Assembly (NCBI RefSeq): GCF_012027615.1
Contig: NZ_SNUT01000005.1
Span: forward strand, 62,001 to 126,000
Direction: 5' to 3'
Origin: Thermococcus sp. 21S7
Lineage (GTDB): Archaea > Methanobacteriota_B > Thermococci > Thermococcales > Thermococcaceae
Length of the DNA: 64,000 bases
Of this stretch, positions 9,254-20,286 are shown piece after piece. Made by a program: the position numbers and the translations under genes. Below the pieces are notes generated by a model that saw nothing but the letters and a program-made list of their open reading frames with translations, was not told the DNA's origin and did no database searches. The first letter of the stretch is position 1, and each line of letters opens with the position of its first letter.

Positions 9254-10114
9254 CTATCTCCCCCCGCGCCACTCTACCCGGTATTCAATTTCTACCCCGC
9301 TGGACGTCATCACAAACCATACTGGAAGATCCTCATAGCCCTCGACCTTGGGAACATGAACCTGCGGCTGAGAAGTTTTAACCCCCGTGAGGAGAGTGTC
9401 GCTCAGCTGGAACATGTTGTTCTCGGCTGGCGTCACCTGTCCCCGATTCCCAGCACGTAACGAAGATGAAGAACCCACGTATTCATGGAGACTCCGCTTG
9501 TACTCTTCATACGTCATCGTGTAGTTGGGCCTGATGTTGTACATCTTCCCATCCACGAAAACCACCGGAACCGTTAGGGCAAAGTACTTGATGGAGTTAT
9601 CCGGCGGTGAGGAAACAACGAATCTAACGGCACCTTCGTAGGAGAGCACCTTGATGTGATCATCCATGATTGGGAACATGCTCTTGGCGGAGAGCTGGGA
9701 CGGAGAGTTGATAAGCTGAGGAACCACGACCCCACAGGCAAGGTGCGTTCCATCTCCCCCCGTACACGACACCTGGGGGAGCCCGTAGGATTCTGTCTTT
9801 GTTATGTTGAAGTTTATGACCACCGTCTCGTAGGGCATCAGCCATATCCCGGGGTTATAATTAAGCTGGGTTTTGGAGCCAGCAACGAAACCCGTGGAAG
9901 TTTCGTTGCCGCCAAGTCTGTACACCCTGAAGTCATAATTTGGATTCAGGACTAGGAATTTTGGAAACGGGGCGGTGTTAACAACGGTCACGTTAACATC
10001 AATCATCACGATGCCGTTCAAGCTTCCGCCGGAGGCAGGACTCACGGAAGGAACACTGAACAGGGAACAGGCTAGGACTACCACAATTAAAATAATGGGG
10101 TAAATCCTCCCCAT
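9254..10114 (-). CDS. Secreted or membrane-anchored protein of the KlbA operon
   Basis: A 286-residue protein with a clear signal peptide (MGRIYPIILIVVVLACSLFSV). The extracellular part is beta-rich, with several N-glycosylation sequons and Cys residues near 118-126 (VSCTGGDGTHLACG). No C-terminal anchor is obvious. The gene lies 3 nt upstream of klbA and 9 nt after the coiled-coil protein gene. I do not recognise the family; the context suggests an exported component or substrate of the KlbA machine. Confidence 0.75.
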   Translation of the reverse strand: MGRIYPIILIVVVLACSLFSVPSVSPASGGSLNGIVMIDVNVTVVNTAPFPKFLVLNPNYDFRVYRLGGNETSTGFVAGSKTQLNYNPGIWLMPYETVVINFNITKTESYGLPQVSCTGGDGTHLACGVVVPQLINSPSQLSAKSMFPIMDDHIKVLSYEGAVRFVVSSPPDNSIKYFALTVPVVFVDGKMYNIRPNYTMTYEEYKRSLHEYVGSSSSLRAGNRGQVTPAENNMFQLSDTLLTGVKTSQPQVHVPKVEGYEDLPVWFVMTSSGVEIEYRVEWRGGR

Positions 10115-10123
10115 GTTACCACC

Positions 10124-11578
10124 TCATGTTGAGACCCTTGTTATGTAAAGGGCCTTTTGGTTGTCCAGGATATCAGGAACGAATATGGAGGGGACTTTGA
10201 CTATCACTAGGAGCTGGGTGTTGTGGTCTATGGCCTCCAGGGAGGTGCCCTTCTCAAGGTCGAGGACCTTCCAGCCGTAAGCTGTTAGCTGCTTCTTGAC
10301 CTCCTCGCTGGCCTGTATCTTGCCCGCCGCTATGGCCTTCAGGATCTCGGCGAGATTGACGTTGTAGGAATAGCTCGCGGATGAACTCTGGCTCGATGAC
10401 TGTGCGTTGGAGTAGGAATCACTCGCAGAGGAGCTGTCGGAAATTGACGCGCCGCCGGGTGATGCGGAGGATGAATGGCTCTCGGAATACGAGGTTGAGG
10501 AAGACGTTGAAGACGAGCTGGACTGACTCTGAGATTCACTGACGGAGATTGAGCCGCCCTGAGTCGGAAGGAGCACCAGCTCAAAGTAACCATCAAAGGC
10601 CGTGTCGTTCTTGCCCTGGATGAAAATCTTAATCCTGTCCCCGGGCAGGATGAAAGCGCCGTTTATGTTCTTCTTTGGAAGAACGAGGGAAAGCTCCACC
10701 CACTCAACCTTAAGCACCTTGTATTTCATTAGCTCGCGATAGTCCATTATTCCCCCCAGTATCGCCTTGGCCTCAGATGCAGAGACCATCCTCTTGGATC
10801 CTGAGTATTCGAGTATGACGTCCTTGTATCCCTGCTCCGTCAGATAATTAATGCGCCAGTAATAGTAATCTCTCCAGAGTTCAAGAAGGTACGGGTCGGC
10901 CTTTATCGAATTAACCTCCCCAACACTTCCCGCAGCCTTAATCCTGCCTTCAATATCGTTCATATAACTGACGGCTTTGTTCTTTATTTCATCGGGAAGA
11001 GGCATTGAGAGCAGGGACTGGAACTCCAGCTCGACTGCCTTTATTCTCTGCTCCTTCGCAATGTTCAGTTGCTTCTCCATTTCCTTCTGTTTAATCTCCT
11101 GCACACATTCGTTGTACTTCTGGAGGGCCAAGTCGTATCTGCCCTTCACATCTATCGCGTTTAGCTCGTCGACGCTTTTGGCGTGGGTAATCTGATTGAC
11201 AAGCTGAGCCTTGATGGAGTTTACGTCTCCCGTACAGTTTGTATTGTTGAAGAACTCCGGCTTAAAGTACATGTTAACCTCTGCAAGCTTTTTGGTACGG
11301 GCGTTTATTAGAGCTTTTTCAGCCCTGTTCTGAAAGTACATGTACGCACCAATCGAGGCCAGGAGTATGATAATAATCACTATTGACGCCCCAATCATCA
11401 CGCGTTTCCTGCGTTCTTTCGCCCGGATGCTGCCTATCGTGCGGGGCCTTTTAGCGGGTTTTTTTGAAGGGGTTGGTTTCGAGACGGGGGCCGGCTCGCT
11501 CTCCATGCCCGCCTTCCCCAGCTCTCGAAGACGGCGGATTTTCGCCTCAATATCCTCGGACACGTTGAGCACCACCAT
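10124..11578 (-). CDS. Membrane-anchored coiled-coil protein with Ser-rich segment (possibly DUF515)
   Basis: A 484-residue protein. A charged cytoplasmic N-terminus (about 1-65) is followed by one transmembrane helix (MIGASIVIIIILLASIGAYM). A helical, coiled-coil-prone region spans about 80-290, and a domain with VLPKKNINGAFILPGDRIKI resembles the SAF/CpaB-like folds of Tad pilus proteins. Between about 350 and 420 is a low-complexity stretch almost entirely of Ser with Ala, Gly, Tyr and Glu. It is the first gene of the secretion operon. Thermococcales and methanococcal KlbA loci often carry a DUF515 protein of this size; that name is a suggestion from memory. The start is ATG 11578; TTG 11581 is directly upstream. 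Confidence 0.72.
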   Translation of the reverse strand: MVVLNVSEDIEAKIRRLRELGKAGMESEPAPVSKPTPSKKPAKRPRTIGSIRAKERRKRVMIGASIVIIIILLASIGAYMYFQNRAEKALINARTKKLAEVNMYFKPEFFNNTNCTGDVNSIKAQLVNQITHAKSVDELNAIDVKGRYDLALQKYNECVQEIKQKEMEKQLNIAKEQRIKAVELEFQSLLSMPLPDEIKNKAVSYMNDIEGRIKAAGSVGEVNSIKADPYLLELWRDYYYWRINYLTEQGYKDVILEYSGSKRMVSASEAKAILGGIMDYRELMKYKVLKVEWVELSLVLPKKNINGAFILPGDRIKIFIQGKNDTAFDGYFELVLLPTQGGSISVSESQSQSSSSSTSSSTSYSESHSSSASPGGASISDSSSASDSYSNAQSSSQSSSASYSYNVNLAEILKAIAAGKIQASEEVKKQLTAYGWKVLDLEKGTSLEAIDHNTQLLVIVKVPSIFVPDILDNQKALYITRVST

Positions 11579-11625
11579 CAATCGTTATCATAACCAGCTT
11601 CTTATGTCGAATAGTTTTTTGAACT

Positions 11626-11639
11626 TCAATCTTTATTTA
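11626..11639 (-). promoter_or_regulatory. TATA-like element upstream of the KlbA operon
   Basis: On the minus strand CCTAAATAAAG lies about 50 nt before ATG 11578, a plausible TATA box for the whole secretion operon. Confidence 0.4.
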
Positions 11640-11655
11640 GGTTTCGGTGAGAAGT

Positions 11656-11745
11656 ATGGAGCGGTTAGAGATTGCCGTAATAGAAATCCGGGGAAAATGT
11701 CCCGTTTTTAGCCCGGGGGACAGAATCGTGATAGAGGGGGCCAGC
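11656..11745 (+). pseudogene. TIGR04076 family gene, 5' part, interrupted by a TnpB element
   Basis: ATG 11656 opens a frame reading MERLEIAVIEIRGKCPVF then SPGDRIVIEGAS, which is the N-terminus of the small TIGR04076 family (IRGKCPV...GDRIVIEG). The frame breaks off into transposon sequence at 11746. Joining 11745 directly to 13217 restores one open frame of 110 codons (…IEGAS-VKLDETDAICTHAF…), so this was one gene before the insertion. The family has no assigned function. Confidence 0.85.
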
Positions 11746-11900
11746 CTGACCTCCTCCCCGTCCTGAAGGGCGGGGGTTCCAGCGAGTTAACCCCTCACCA
11801 ACGGCAGGGAAGTTTGAGGGGTTCTCATCAGGGTAACCCTGGAAAAGGGTTCTTCGAACCCCTCTGGGACGGTCTTGCCCCGGTTACCCCTCCCTTGGGC
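11746..11900 (-). ncRNA. Predicted omega/re-RNA of the TnpB element (boundaries approximate)
   Basis: TnpB nucleases use an RNA that runs through the 3' end of tnpB into the right end of the element and takes its guide from the flanking host DNA. The hairpin at 11756-11775 downstream of the tnpB stop fits the scaffold. The guide would then read GCTGGCCCCCTCTATCAC on the minus strand (11745 downwards). The 5' limit near 11900 is a guess from the general arrangement, not from a visible signal. Confidence 0.4.
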
Positions 11901-13103
11901 ATACAAACCGCCCAAGTTCGGGGTTATGGTTTTCACCACCTTCTTTAAAATATTAAACGCTCCAACAAGGTCAGCATTCATAACAACGCCCTCCCTGTGG
12001 CACTTGAATAAACCCCTAAAGATTCTTCCATTAGAATGGCATTGGCCACAGAGAGGGCAAGTTTGAGAAGTGAAAGCCTCATTCACGACTTCAACGACAA
12101 TACCATACTCTTCCGCAACCTCAGTCAAGCGTTTGATAACGTAATTAAACCGCCACACGTGGGAGAGGAGGAAATTTTGTTTTGCTCCTCTCTCGGAGTT
12201 TCTGGCGATTCCCTTTGGGTAACCAACGACTATTCTTGAGACGCCTAAATCGTAAAGCCTCCTGACAGTCTGCCTTACGGCAGTATTAATGTAGTGCTTT
12301 GCTTGGAGTTTGGCCTTTTCGTGCATTCTTTTGAGTTTCCTACTTGCCTTAGCACCAGATTTATTGAGTTTTGACTGATAGTCTGCAATTTTCCGCCTCC
12401 AGTAGAAATCAATGCTCTTCAATGGCCTCCCATTGACCAGAAAACTCTCCCCATTCTCCACGTAAACGGCCATCAGATTGTTCACTCCCAAATCAATTCC
12501 TGCCGAAAGGCTTCCCCTTGGAGTTCTTGGAAGTTTAATCCAATTCTCACCCTCAAGTTTTTCCTCAACGGTGAAACTCAAGTGAGCATACCATTTTCGC
12601 TTTACTTCGTCGTAAGTGATTTCTAACCTCCCTTGCTTGCCCTTCAGGTGTATTTTCCCCTTGAACTGGAGTTTGAGTTTTCCGAACTTACCGAGTCGTC
12701 TCAATTCGATAACGTTTCCATTAATCCGATACTGGTCGTTCCTGAGGAGGATTATGAAGAGTTTTCTACCGTTCTTTTCCCTAATGAATTTCGGTGGTCT
12801 TGGCTTGAACCACTCGGGAAGTTCACCATTCTTTTTCTTTCTGTTGAGGGTGAAGAAAGAACGCCACGCTTCGGCGTTCTTTCGAGCTAATTGTTGGACT
12901 GTTGAGCCGCCAATCCAGTTTTTGAACTCGTGGTAGGCCTCTTTTTCAGTTGTTGAGAAGTCGATTTTGCCGAATTCTTTGAATTGTTTGAGTCTCTCGT
13001 AGTTAAGTTTGTTCCAGATTACTGCTGTAGCGTAGGCTAACTCGAAGAGGATTTTCTCCTGTTCTCTTGATGGTTGAAGTTTAACCGTTACTGTCCGCTT
13101 CAT
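11787..13103 (-). CDS. tnpB: TnpB (OrfB) RNA-guided nuclease
   Basis: A 438-residue full-length protein with no internal stops. It has the N-terminal OrfB helix-turn-helix region, the RuvC-I block GIDLGVNNLMAVY, the zinc-binding region CPLCGQCHSNG...FKCHREG, and the RuvC-III Asp in MNADLVGAFNIL. The RuvC-II position, usually an acidic residue, reads VVGYPKG, and a Glu occurs later in VVNEAFTSQ; this may be a rearranged active site. It cuts DNA at sites matching its guide next to a short motif and helps the element persist. The C-terminal ~45 residues probably also encode the RNA scaffold. Confidence 0.93.
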   Translation of the reverse strand: MKRTVTVKLQPSREQEKILFELAYATAVIWNKLNYERLKQFKEFGKIDFSTTEKEAYHEFKNWIGGSTVQQLARKNAEAWRSFFTLNRKKKNGELPEWFKPRPPKFIREKNGRKLFIILLRNDQYRINGNVIELRRLGKFGKLKLQFKGKIHLKGKQGRLEITYDEVKRKWYAHLSFTVEEKLEGENWIKLPRTPRGSLSAGIDLGVNNLMAVYVENGESFLVNGRPLKSIDFYWRRKIADYQSKLNKSGAKASRKLKRMHEKAKLQAKHYINTAVRQTVRRLYDLGVSRIVVGYPKGIARNSERGAKQNFLLSHVWRFNYVIKRLTEVAEEYGIVVEVVNEAFTSQTCPLCGQCHSNGRIFRGLFKCHREGVVMNADLVGAFNILKKVVKTITPNLGGLYAQGRGNRGKTVPEGFEEPFSRVTLMRTPQTSLPLVRG

Positions 13104-13216
13104 TTCAAAGTATGGTACGGTTTTTGGGCTTTAAAAAAGATTGCTTTCCCGTTTAACGGCTAATTTACAGAATACTCTACCCCGCCCTAAAGGGCGAGGC
13201 TTGTGAAAAGAAAAAT

Positions 13217-13459
13217 GTCAAACTCGATGAGACCGATGCGATTTGCACCCACGCCTTTGCATCCCTGCTACCATACATAGTCGCCCTGCGAAAGGGTATT
13301 AAGCCAAGCGAACTAGGCCTTGGCAGGGGAGAAAAAGCGTACGTTCAGTGCCTCGACCCCGGCCCGCCGTACACAAACGGTGGAACCGTAATCTTCGAGA
13401 TAACGGTGGTGAGAGATGAAGCAGAGGAAGGCGTGGAGGATAGTGAGGGAGGTAGTTGA
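13217..13459 (+). pseudogene. TIGR04076 family gene, 3' part
   Basis: This open stretch of 80 codons continues the frame broken at 11745. It holds the family's conserved core DETDAICTHAFASLLPYI, VALRKGIKPSELGLG and YVQCLDPGPPYTNGGTVIFEI. It has no start of its own after the insertion. Its last 44 nt overlap the start of the downstream GTPase gene at 13416, so the two were probably translationally coupled. Confidence 0.85.
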
Positions 13460-14489
13460 GGAGGCCGACCTCATCGTCGAGGTAGTTGACGCGAGGGACC
13501 CAATCGGAACGAGGAACAGAAAGCTTGAGAGACTCGTTCGGGAGGAGGGCAAACCGCTCCTCATAGTGATGAACAAGGCGGATTTGGTGCCGAAGGAGTG
13601 GGCCGAGGAGTACAAGAGGAGGAGCGACCTTCCTGTCGTCTTCATAAGCGCGAGAGAGCGGAAAGGGACTGGAATCCTGCGGAGGGAAATAAGAAAGCTC
13701 GCAAAACCCCTGCTGGACGAGAGTGAGAGGGTTAAGGTCGCACTCATAGGCTACCCCAACGTCGGCAAGAGCACGATAATCAACACGCTGAAGGGCAAAA
13801 AGGCCGTTGGCACCGCCCCCATCCCGGGCTACACGAAGGGGAAGCAGCTTATAAGACTCAGCAAGAAGATATGGCTCCTGGATTCGCCGGGCGTTGTTCC
13901 GATAGACGATTTCGACGAGCTGGTTATCAAAGGAGGCTTCCCGGCAGACAAGATAGACGAACCCGTCAAGCCCGCGTTAAAGCTCATAGGCAGAATTCTG
14001 GAGACCAGAAAGGAAGCCCTCACCGAGAAGTTCGGGATAGATGAATTCGAGAGCGAGGAAGAGATTCTAAGAAGGATAGGCGAGAGGAGGGGGCTGATAA
14101 AGGCGGGCGGAGAGGTCGACATCGAGGAGACGGCAAGATGGTTCCTGAGAGAGTGGCAGACGGGTCGCTTTACGCTCTTTGGAAAAGAGGAACGGGGAGA
14201 GGAGGAATTTATCCGGGACTTCGAGGAAATCCTCGATGGAGTTGAGAGGGACCTCCTCCTCGACCCGAGAAGAATCCTCTGGAAGTACGGGGACGAACTA
14301 AGGGAGAGGCTCGACAACAGGAAGCGCGTCGGAATACGTGAGATAGAGGGCTTCACGGTGGGAATAGCGACGGGCTTCAAGAAGTGCGACGGGGGAATAA
14401 AGCTCCTCGAAAAGCTCACCGGCAAGCACGTCCTGGCGAGCGAGTGCTTCGGAAAAAAGTGGAAGGGAGTGGTTGCGATACTGGAGTAG
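13416..14489 (+). CDS. Circularly permuted GTPase (YlqF/YawG family)
   Basis: A 357-residue cytosolic GTPase. The motif order is permuted: G4 NKADL (about 51), G5 SAR (about 77), then G1 GYPNVGKST (about 113-121), G2 and G3 DSPG (about 151). Proteins of this family (YlqF/RbgA, Nog2-like) act in late assembly of the large ribosomal subunit. The C-terminal ~150 residues are a charged helical domain. GGTGAGAG precedes ATG 13416. Its original promoter was probably shared with the TIGR04076 gene, so the transposon may have altered its expression. Confidence 0.9.
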   Translation: MKQRKAWRIVREVVEEADLIVEVVDARDPIGTRNRKLERLVREEGKPLLIVMNKADLVPKEWAEEYKRRSDLPVVFISARERKGTGILRREIRKLAKPLLDESERVKVALIGYPNVGKSTIINTLKGKKAVGTAPIPGYTKGKQLIRLSKKIWLLDSPGVVPIDDFDELVIKGGFPADKIDEPVKPALKLIGRILETRKEALTEKFGIDEFESEEEILRRIGERRGLIKAGGEVDIEETARWFLREWQTGRFTLFGKEERGEEEFIRDFEEILDGVERDLLLDPRRILWKYGDELRERLDNRKRVGIREIEGFTVGIATGFKKCDGGIKLLEKLTGKHVLASECFGKKWKGVVAILE

Positions 14490-15740
14490 CTAACCGGAGC
14501 CAGAGGATACAAAGGCCAGACCGGCGCTCAGAACCGCCATGGCGAGGCCTGGAGCCACTATCCACCACCAGTAGCCCCCGTAGAGCGCCCCCTGGTTCAT
14601 GGCCTCTATCATGAACGACCCCCAGTTGGTGCCCGGAATCAGGCCGAAGAACCCAAAAACCGAAACCAGCGCCACTATCCTGGCCAGGAGTATGGTGGAG
14701 TACCTGAGGGAGAACTCCCCGACCGGCGGGAGTATGTGCCTCCTCAGGACCCAGAGCGTGCCGGCGCCCATGCTCACCGCGGCTTTGACGTACTCGTTCA
14801 CCTTCTCCCTTATCGCCATCATTCTAACCGTCTTGGCGAACTTCCCGAGGGTGAGGAGGGCAACGAGGAACATGAAGAGGACGGGGTTTATCCTGACCTG
14901 CTGGCCGTAGCCCTGGGTGGAGAAGAGCCAGACGAGGACGACGAGGATTGGGAGCATCGGCAAAGCGACGAGAACCTCCAGGAGGAACGTTATGAACTCC
15001 CCTAGGGCACCGCCAACGTAGCCCGAAATGAGACCTATTAGAACCCCCAGGGCCACTATTATGACGGTGGTGAAGAAGGCCAGGTAGAGGGTGTTGTTCA
15101 TTCCCTTGACGAAGCCCACCCACATGTCCCTGCCGTAGGAGTCCGTGCCGAGGAGACCGTAGCAGGTTCCGAGGATTTCAACCGAGGGTGTGGCATTTCC
15201 CGCTAAGCGAACCTCAAAGACGTACTCTCCGTTGAGGGTTTCCATACTCCCGTCGCGGGAGAACAACATTTGGGTAGCCGTGAGGAGGACGTACCCCGCT
15301 TCACTCAGGTTAAGAACGTTGGAAAGCGATGAGATGACGCCAGCGCGCATGTTCGTGTTGAGGCTGAGGTTGCTCGACGTCGCGATGCCTCTGTAAAGGG
15401 GCACTCTAATCCCGTCCGGCCTCAGAACGCTTATCTCAACCTCCTCACCGTAGGGGAGGCCGTAGAACCTAACGTCGCTCGGTTTGTCGTGGTAGGCATG
15501 TTCGTAGGAAAACCTGTAAACCGAGGAACCGTTCTCCTCAACGAGCGACGGTTCCAGGAAGACCGTGGGAGTTCTGTCGCCGAATAGGGAGAACCACGAG
15601 GGGTAGGCCATTCGCGGATTGTCCTTCCAGTAGTTCAGGTTCTCCCAGTTGGCCATGTCCTCGTCGCTCACACTGGTGTTGGAGAAGACCACGAAGAGCG
15701 CGAAGATTACGAGTATCGCCACTCCAGCTTTCCGTCCCAT
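14490..15740 (-). CDS. ABC transporter permease, DppC-like, with large external domain
   Basis: A 416-residue membrane permease. One N-terminal helix (about 6-22) is followed by an unusual extracytoplasmic segment of roughly 185 residues. The five-helix BPD_transp_1 domain follows, with the EAA loop EYVKAAVSMGAGTLWVLRRH and nearby ILPP, which contacts the ATPase. DppC-type permeases import di- or oligopeptides, or oligosaccharides in archaea. It is one base after the dppB-like gene. No ATPase or binding-protein gene adjoins; the next gene is convergent. The substrate cannot be inferred. Confidence 0.88.
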   Translation of the reverse strand: MGRKAGVAILVIFALFVVFSNTSVSDEDMANWENLNYWKDNPRMAYPSWFSLFGDRTPTVFLEPSLVEENGSSVYRFSYEHAYHDKPSDVRFYGLPYGEEVEISVLRPDGIRVPLYRGIATSSNLSLNTNMRAGVISSLSNVLNLSEAGYVLLTATQMLFSRDGSMETLNGEYVFEVRLAGNATPSVEILGTCYGLLGTDSYGRDMWVGFVKGMNNTLYLAFFTTVIIVALGVLIGLISGYVGGALGEFITFLLEVLVALPMLPILVVLVWLFSTQGYGQQVRINPVLFMFLVALLTLGKFAKTVRMMAIREKVNEYVKAAVSMGAGTLWVLRRHILPPVGEFSLRYSTILLARIVALVSVFGFFGLIPGTNWGSFMIEAMNQGALYGGYWWWIVAPGLAMAVLSAGLAFVSSGSG

Positions 15741-15741
15741 T

Positions 15742-17989
<2,248 letters not shown>

Positions 17990-18011
17990 CCAGGGAAGAA
18001 AAGAAAGGGGC

Positions 18012-18524
18012 TCAGACCTTCAGCGCCTTGACCGCGCTGAGGGTCTCCTTGAGGTCGTCGTAGCCGTAGCGGAGGTATCTCCTTCCCTCGTTCTCATAGC
18101 CGTCCGCGAAGGCGCTCCAGGCCCTGTTGAGGGCCCTCTCGCCCCTGCTGAAGACGCTCATGATGGTTCCGTAGGTCATGAGGCCCTCTATCCTGAGGGG
18201 CTGCGCCTTCTCGGCGAACTCATTGAGTTCCTCCAGGATTCCGGTGAGCTCCTCAACGGCTTTCTCGCGCGGGGCGTCCATTATCTTCTCAATCCTGCCG
18301 ATGGCATCGGAGAGGAGCCTCTCAAGCTCCTTAACGCCGCCGGTTCCGCTCTGGGCCGCCCTGTGGAGCTCCTCCTTCGCACCCTGACGCCTGAGGAAGA
18401 TGCCCGCCCCCATGACGGCCAGGGAAGCGGCTAAACCACTCCACATGGGCGGTATCCTGGCGGCGGTTATCGCGCCGGCAACGAGGCCTACCGTGAGCAG
18501 GACGTTTCCAACGAGCTTCTTCAT
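18012..18524 (-). CDS. Small membrane-anchored helical protein next to OPT transporter
   Basis: A 170-residue protein with two N-terminal hydrophobic helices (about 5-45), then a soluble, charged helical domain (EELHRAAQ...VKELERLLSDAIGRIEKIM). I do not recognise the family. It begins a few bases after the OPT transporter stop, so it is in the same operon and may be an accessory subunit. ATG 18524 is chosen because GAGGTGAT is correctly spaced; ATG 18530 would sit on the ribosome binding site. Confidence 0.75.
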   Translation of the reverse strand: MKKLVGNVLLTVGLVAGAITAARIPPMWSGLAASLAVMGAGIFLRRQGAKEELHRAAQSGTGGVKELERLLSDAIGRIEKIMDAPREKAVEELTGILEELNEFAEKAQPLRIEGLMTYGTIMSVFSRGERALNRAWSAFADGYENEGRRYLRYGYDDLKETLSAVKALKV

Positions 18525-18534
18525 TTCCATCACC

Positions 18535-20286
18535 TCACGGGTGGAGCACTCCCATGACGGTCAGGACCGCGAAGAGGAGCGTCATCGCCGCCTCTCCGAC
18601 CATCAGTCCGGCCGCGACCGGGAGCACCTTCTCGGTTATGAACTCGTTGCCCTTCTTCCTCTTGGCTATCTCGTGGACGATACAGCCGAGTCCGTAGGGC
18701 AGGATGTAGAGCATTGGCAGGTACATCGACAGGCCGACTAGGACGCCAAGTCCCGGTATTCCGCTCATGGAGAGGGCGAAGCCGAGGATTCCTCCCGCGA
18801 TGAACTTGTCCACCGGGACGTTGCCGCCGAGGATCGCATCGACCATGGACTTGAGGGCCATGGCCTGCGGCGCCGGGACCATCTCGTTTCCGATGCCGTA
18901 GGCCTTCCAGATGAGGCCGACGACGGTGAGGGCTATTATCGGGCCTATCCAGGCGGTGAGGAGTTCAACCTTCTGCTGCCTGGAGGGAATACCACCGACG
19001 AGGTGGCCGGTCTTGAGGTCCTGCATCATGTCGGCGGCGCCGGAGATGGCGACACCGACGGTGGCTCCGAGGAGTATGGTGAGCGGAACCTGCTTGCCGG
19101 TGAGGTAGAGGAGTATCATGACCGACACGAGGGAGAGACCGGAAACTGGGCTCCAGTCGGTCATTCCGGTGGACATGGCGACGAGCAGGGCCGCCACGAA
19201 TATCCAGGCGACGCCGACGAGGGCCGTGAGCAGGCTCCTGCCGATGCCGAGGTTACCCAGCTTGTAGGTGGTTATCAGCAGGAGGAGGAACGCGAGGGTT
19301 ATTCCGGCGTAGAGGTACTTTATCGGGAGCTCCTCGTTCCTGCCGGTTCCGAGCTTGCTCGCGTTGGCTATGCTCTTGAGGGCGACTATGATGACGGGCA
19401 TCGAGAGTATGAGGCCCGCTATCGAGCCGCCGAGGAGCATTCCGATACCGAGCGGCCTGGTCATGTTGGAGTAGACGAAGCCGCTGATCGCTCCGCCGGT
19501 GACGTCGCTCGGGAGCCAGCCGAGGGCCTTAACTATGGGCGTGATGATGTAGTAGGAGAGTATTCCACCGGCGAGGACTATGAGGCCGTTCCTTCCGGTG
19601 ATGAGGCCCATTCCGAAGACCATCAGCGAGAGGGCCATGGCAAGGCTGACCCACTCGGGGAGGTGGAGTATGGCACCGAGGTCGATGTACTCGGGGATTA
19701 TCTCAGGGAGGCCGAGCACCGGGAACTGCTGGACGAGGTAGACGATAGCGCTGACAGCCATGCCGAGGAAGAGCAGCCTAGCCTTCTCGATTCCGCTTCC
19801 CGGGGTCTTGAGGACGGTAGCAACGGCAGTTCCGGTCGGGAAGCGGAGGCGGTCTATCTCAATCATCTGCTTCCTCAGCGGGATTATGAAGGTGATTCCC
19901 AGTATCGCTCCGGCCGCAGTGGCGAGGAAGAAGTAGGTCGTGCTTATCTCCTGGTGCAGACCCATGATGTAGAGCGCAGGGATGGTGAAGATGACTCCCG
20001 AAACGGAGATGTTGACTGCAGAGGCTATGGTCTGGACGATGTTGTTCTCGACGACGGTTCCCTTCTTGAGGATTCCCCTGAGGACTCCCCAGCCGACGAT
20101 GGCAGCTATCGCCGAACCGCCGGAGGTGAAGCCCATTATCATTCCCGCGTAGGTGAAGCTGGCCGCCATGAAGGCGCCCCAGATGACACCCAGTATTATA
20201 GCGGCGGGCGTCACTTCGCGGTATGTATCGTCCGAATCCTTACGCTTCCAGCTCGCTTCTCCAACCTTCCAGTTGGCGTCCGCCAT
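18535..20286 (-). CDS. OPT family oligopeptide transporter
   Basis: A 583-residue polytopic carrier with some 14 hydrophobic segments. Family features include AAIILGVIWGAFMAASFTYAG at the N-terminus, repeated Gly-rich helices and the NPG-free archaeal OPT pattern (PTGTAVATVLKT). OPT proteins import small peptides or metal chelates with protons. The start is ATG 20286 (MADANWK), which has GGAGGT seven bases upstream. The frame stays open for 13 more codons upstream (to 20325, MDMNAHSC...), discussed separately. Confidence 0.9.
   Translation of the reverse strand: MADANWKVGEASWKRKDSDDTYREVTPAAIILGVIWGAFMAASFTYAGMIMGFTSGGSAIAAIVGWGVLRGILKKGTVVENNIVQTIASAVNISVSGVIFTIPALYIMGLHQEISTTYFFLATAAGAILGITFIIPLRKQMIEIDRLRFPTGTAVATVLKTPGSGIEKARLLFLGMAVSAIVYLVQQFPVLGLPEIIPEYIDLGAILHLPEWVSLAMALSLMVFGMGLITGRNGLIVLAGGILSYYIITPIVKALGWLPSDVTGGAISGFVYSNMTRPLGIGMLLGGSIAGLILSMPVIIVALKSIANASKLGTGRNEELPIKYLYAGITLAFLLLLITTYKLGNLGIGRSLLTALVGVAWIFVAALLVAMSTGMTDWSPVSGLSLVSVMILLYLTGKQVPLTILLGATVGVAISGAADMMQDLKTGHLVGGIPSRQQKVELLTAWIGPIIALTVVGLIWKAYGIGNEMVPAPQAMALKSMVDAILGGNVPVDKFIAGGILGFALSMSGIPGLGVLVGLSMYLPMLYILPYGLGCIVHEIAKRKKGNEFITEKVLPVAAGLMVGEAAMTLLFAVLTVMGVLHP

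Larger units (their letters stand above)
11746..13216 (-). mobile_element. IS200/IS605-group TnpB-only element (IS1341-like)
   Basis: This 1471-bp element carries tnpB only, with no tnpA nearby. Its ends are defined in two independent ways. First, removing 11746-13216 exactly restores the disrupted TIGR04076 frame without a target duplication. Second, the same terminal sequences (CTGACNTCNTC on one side, AAAAGAAAAAT on the other) bound a decayed relative at 54432-54893. Subterminal palindromes are present: CCCCGCCCTAAAGGGCGAGG near 13182-13201, on the left end relative to tnpB, and CCCCGTCCTGAAGGGCGGGG near 11756-11775. The flank 5' of the left end on the tnpB strand is TTTGAC, a candidate target-adjacent motif. 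Confidence 0.88.
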
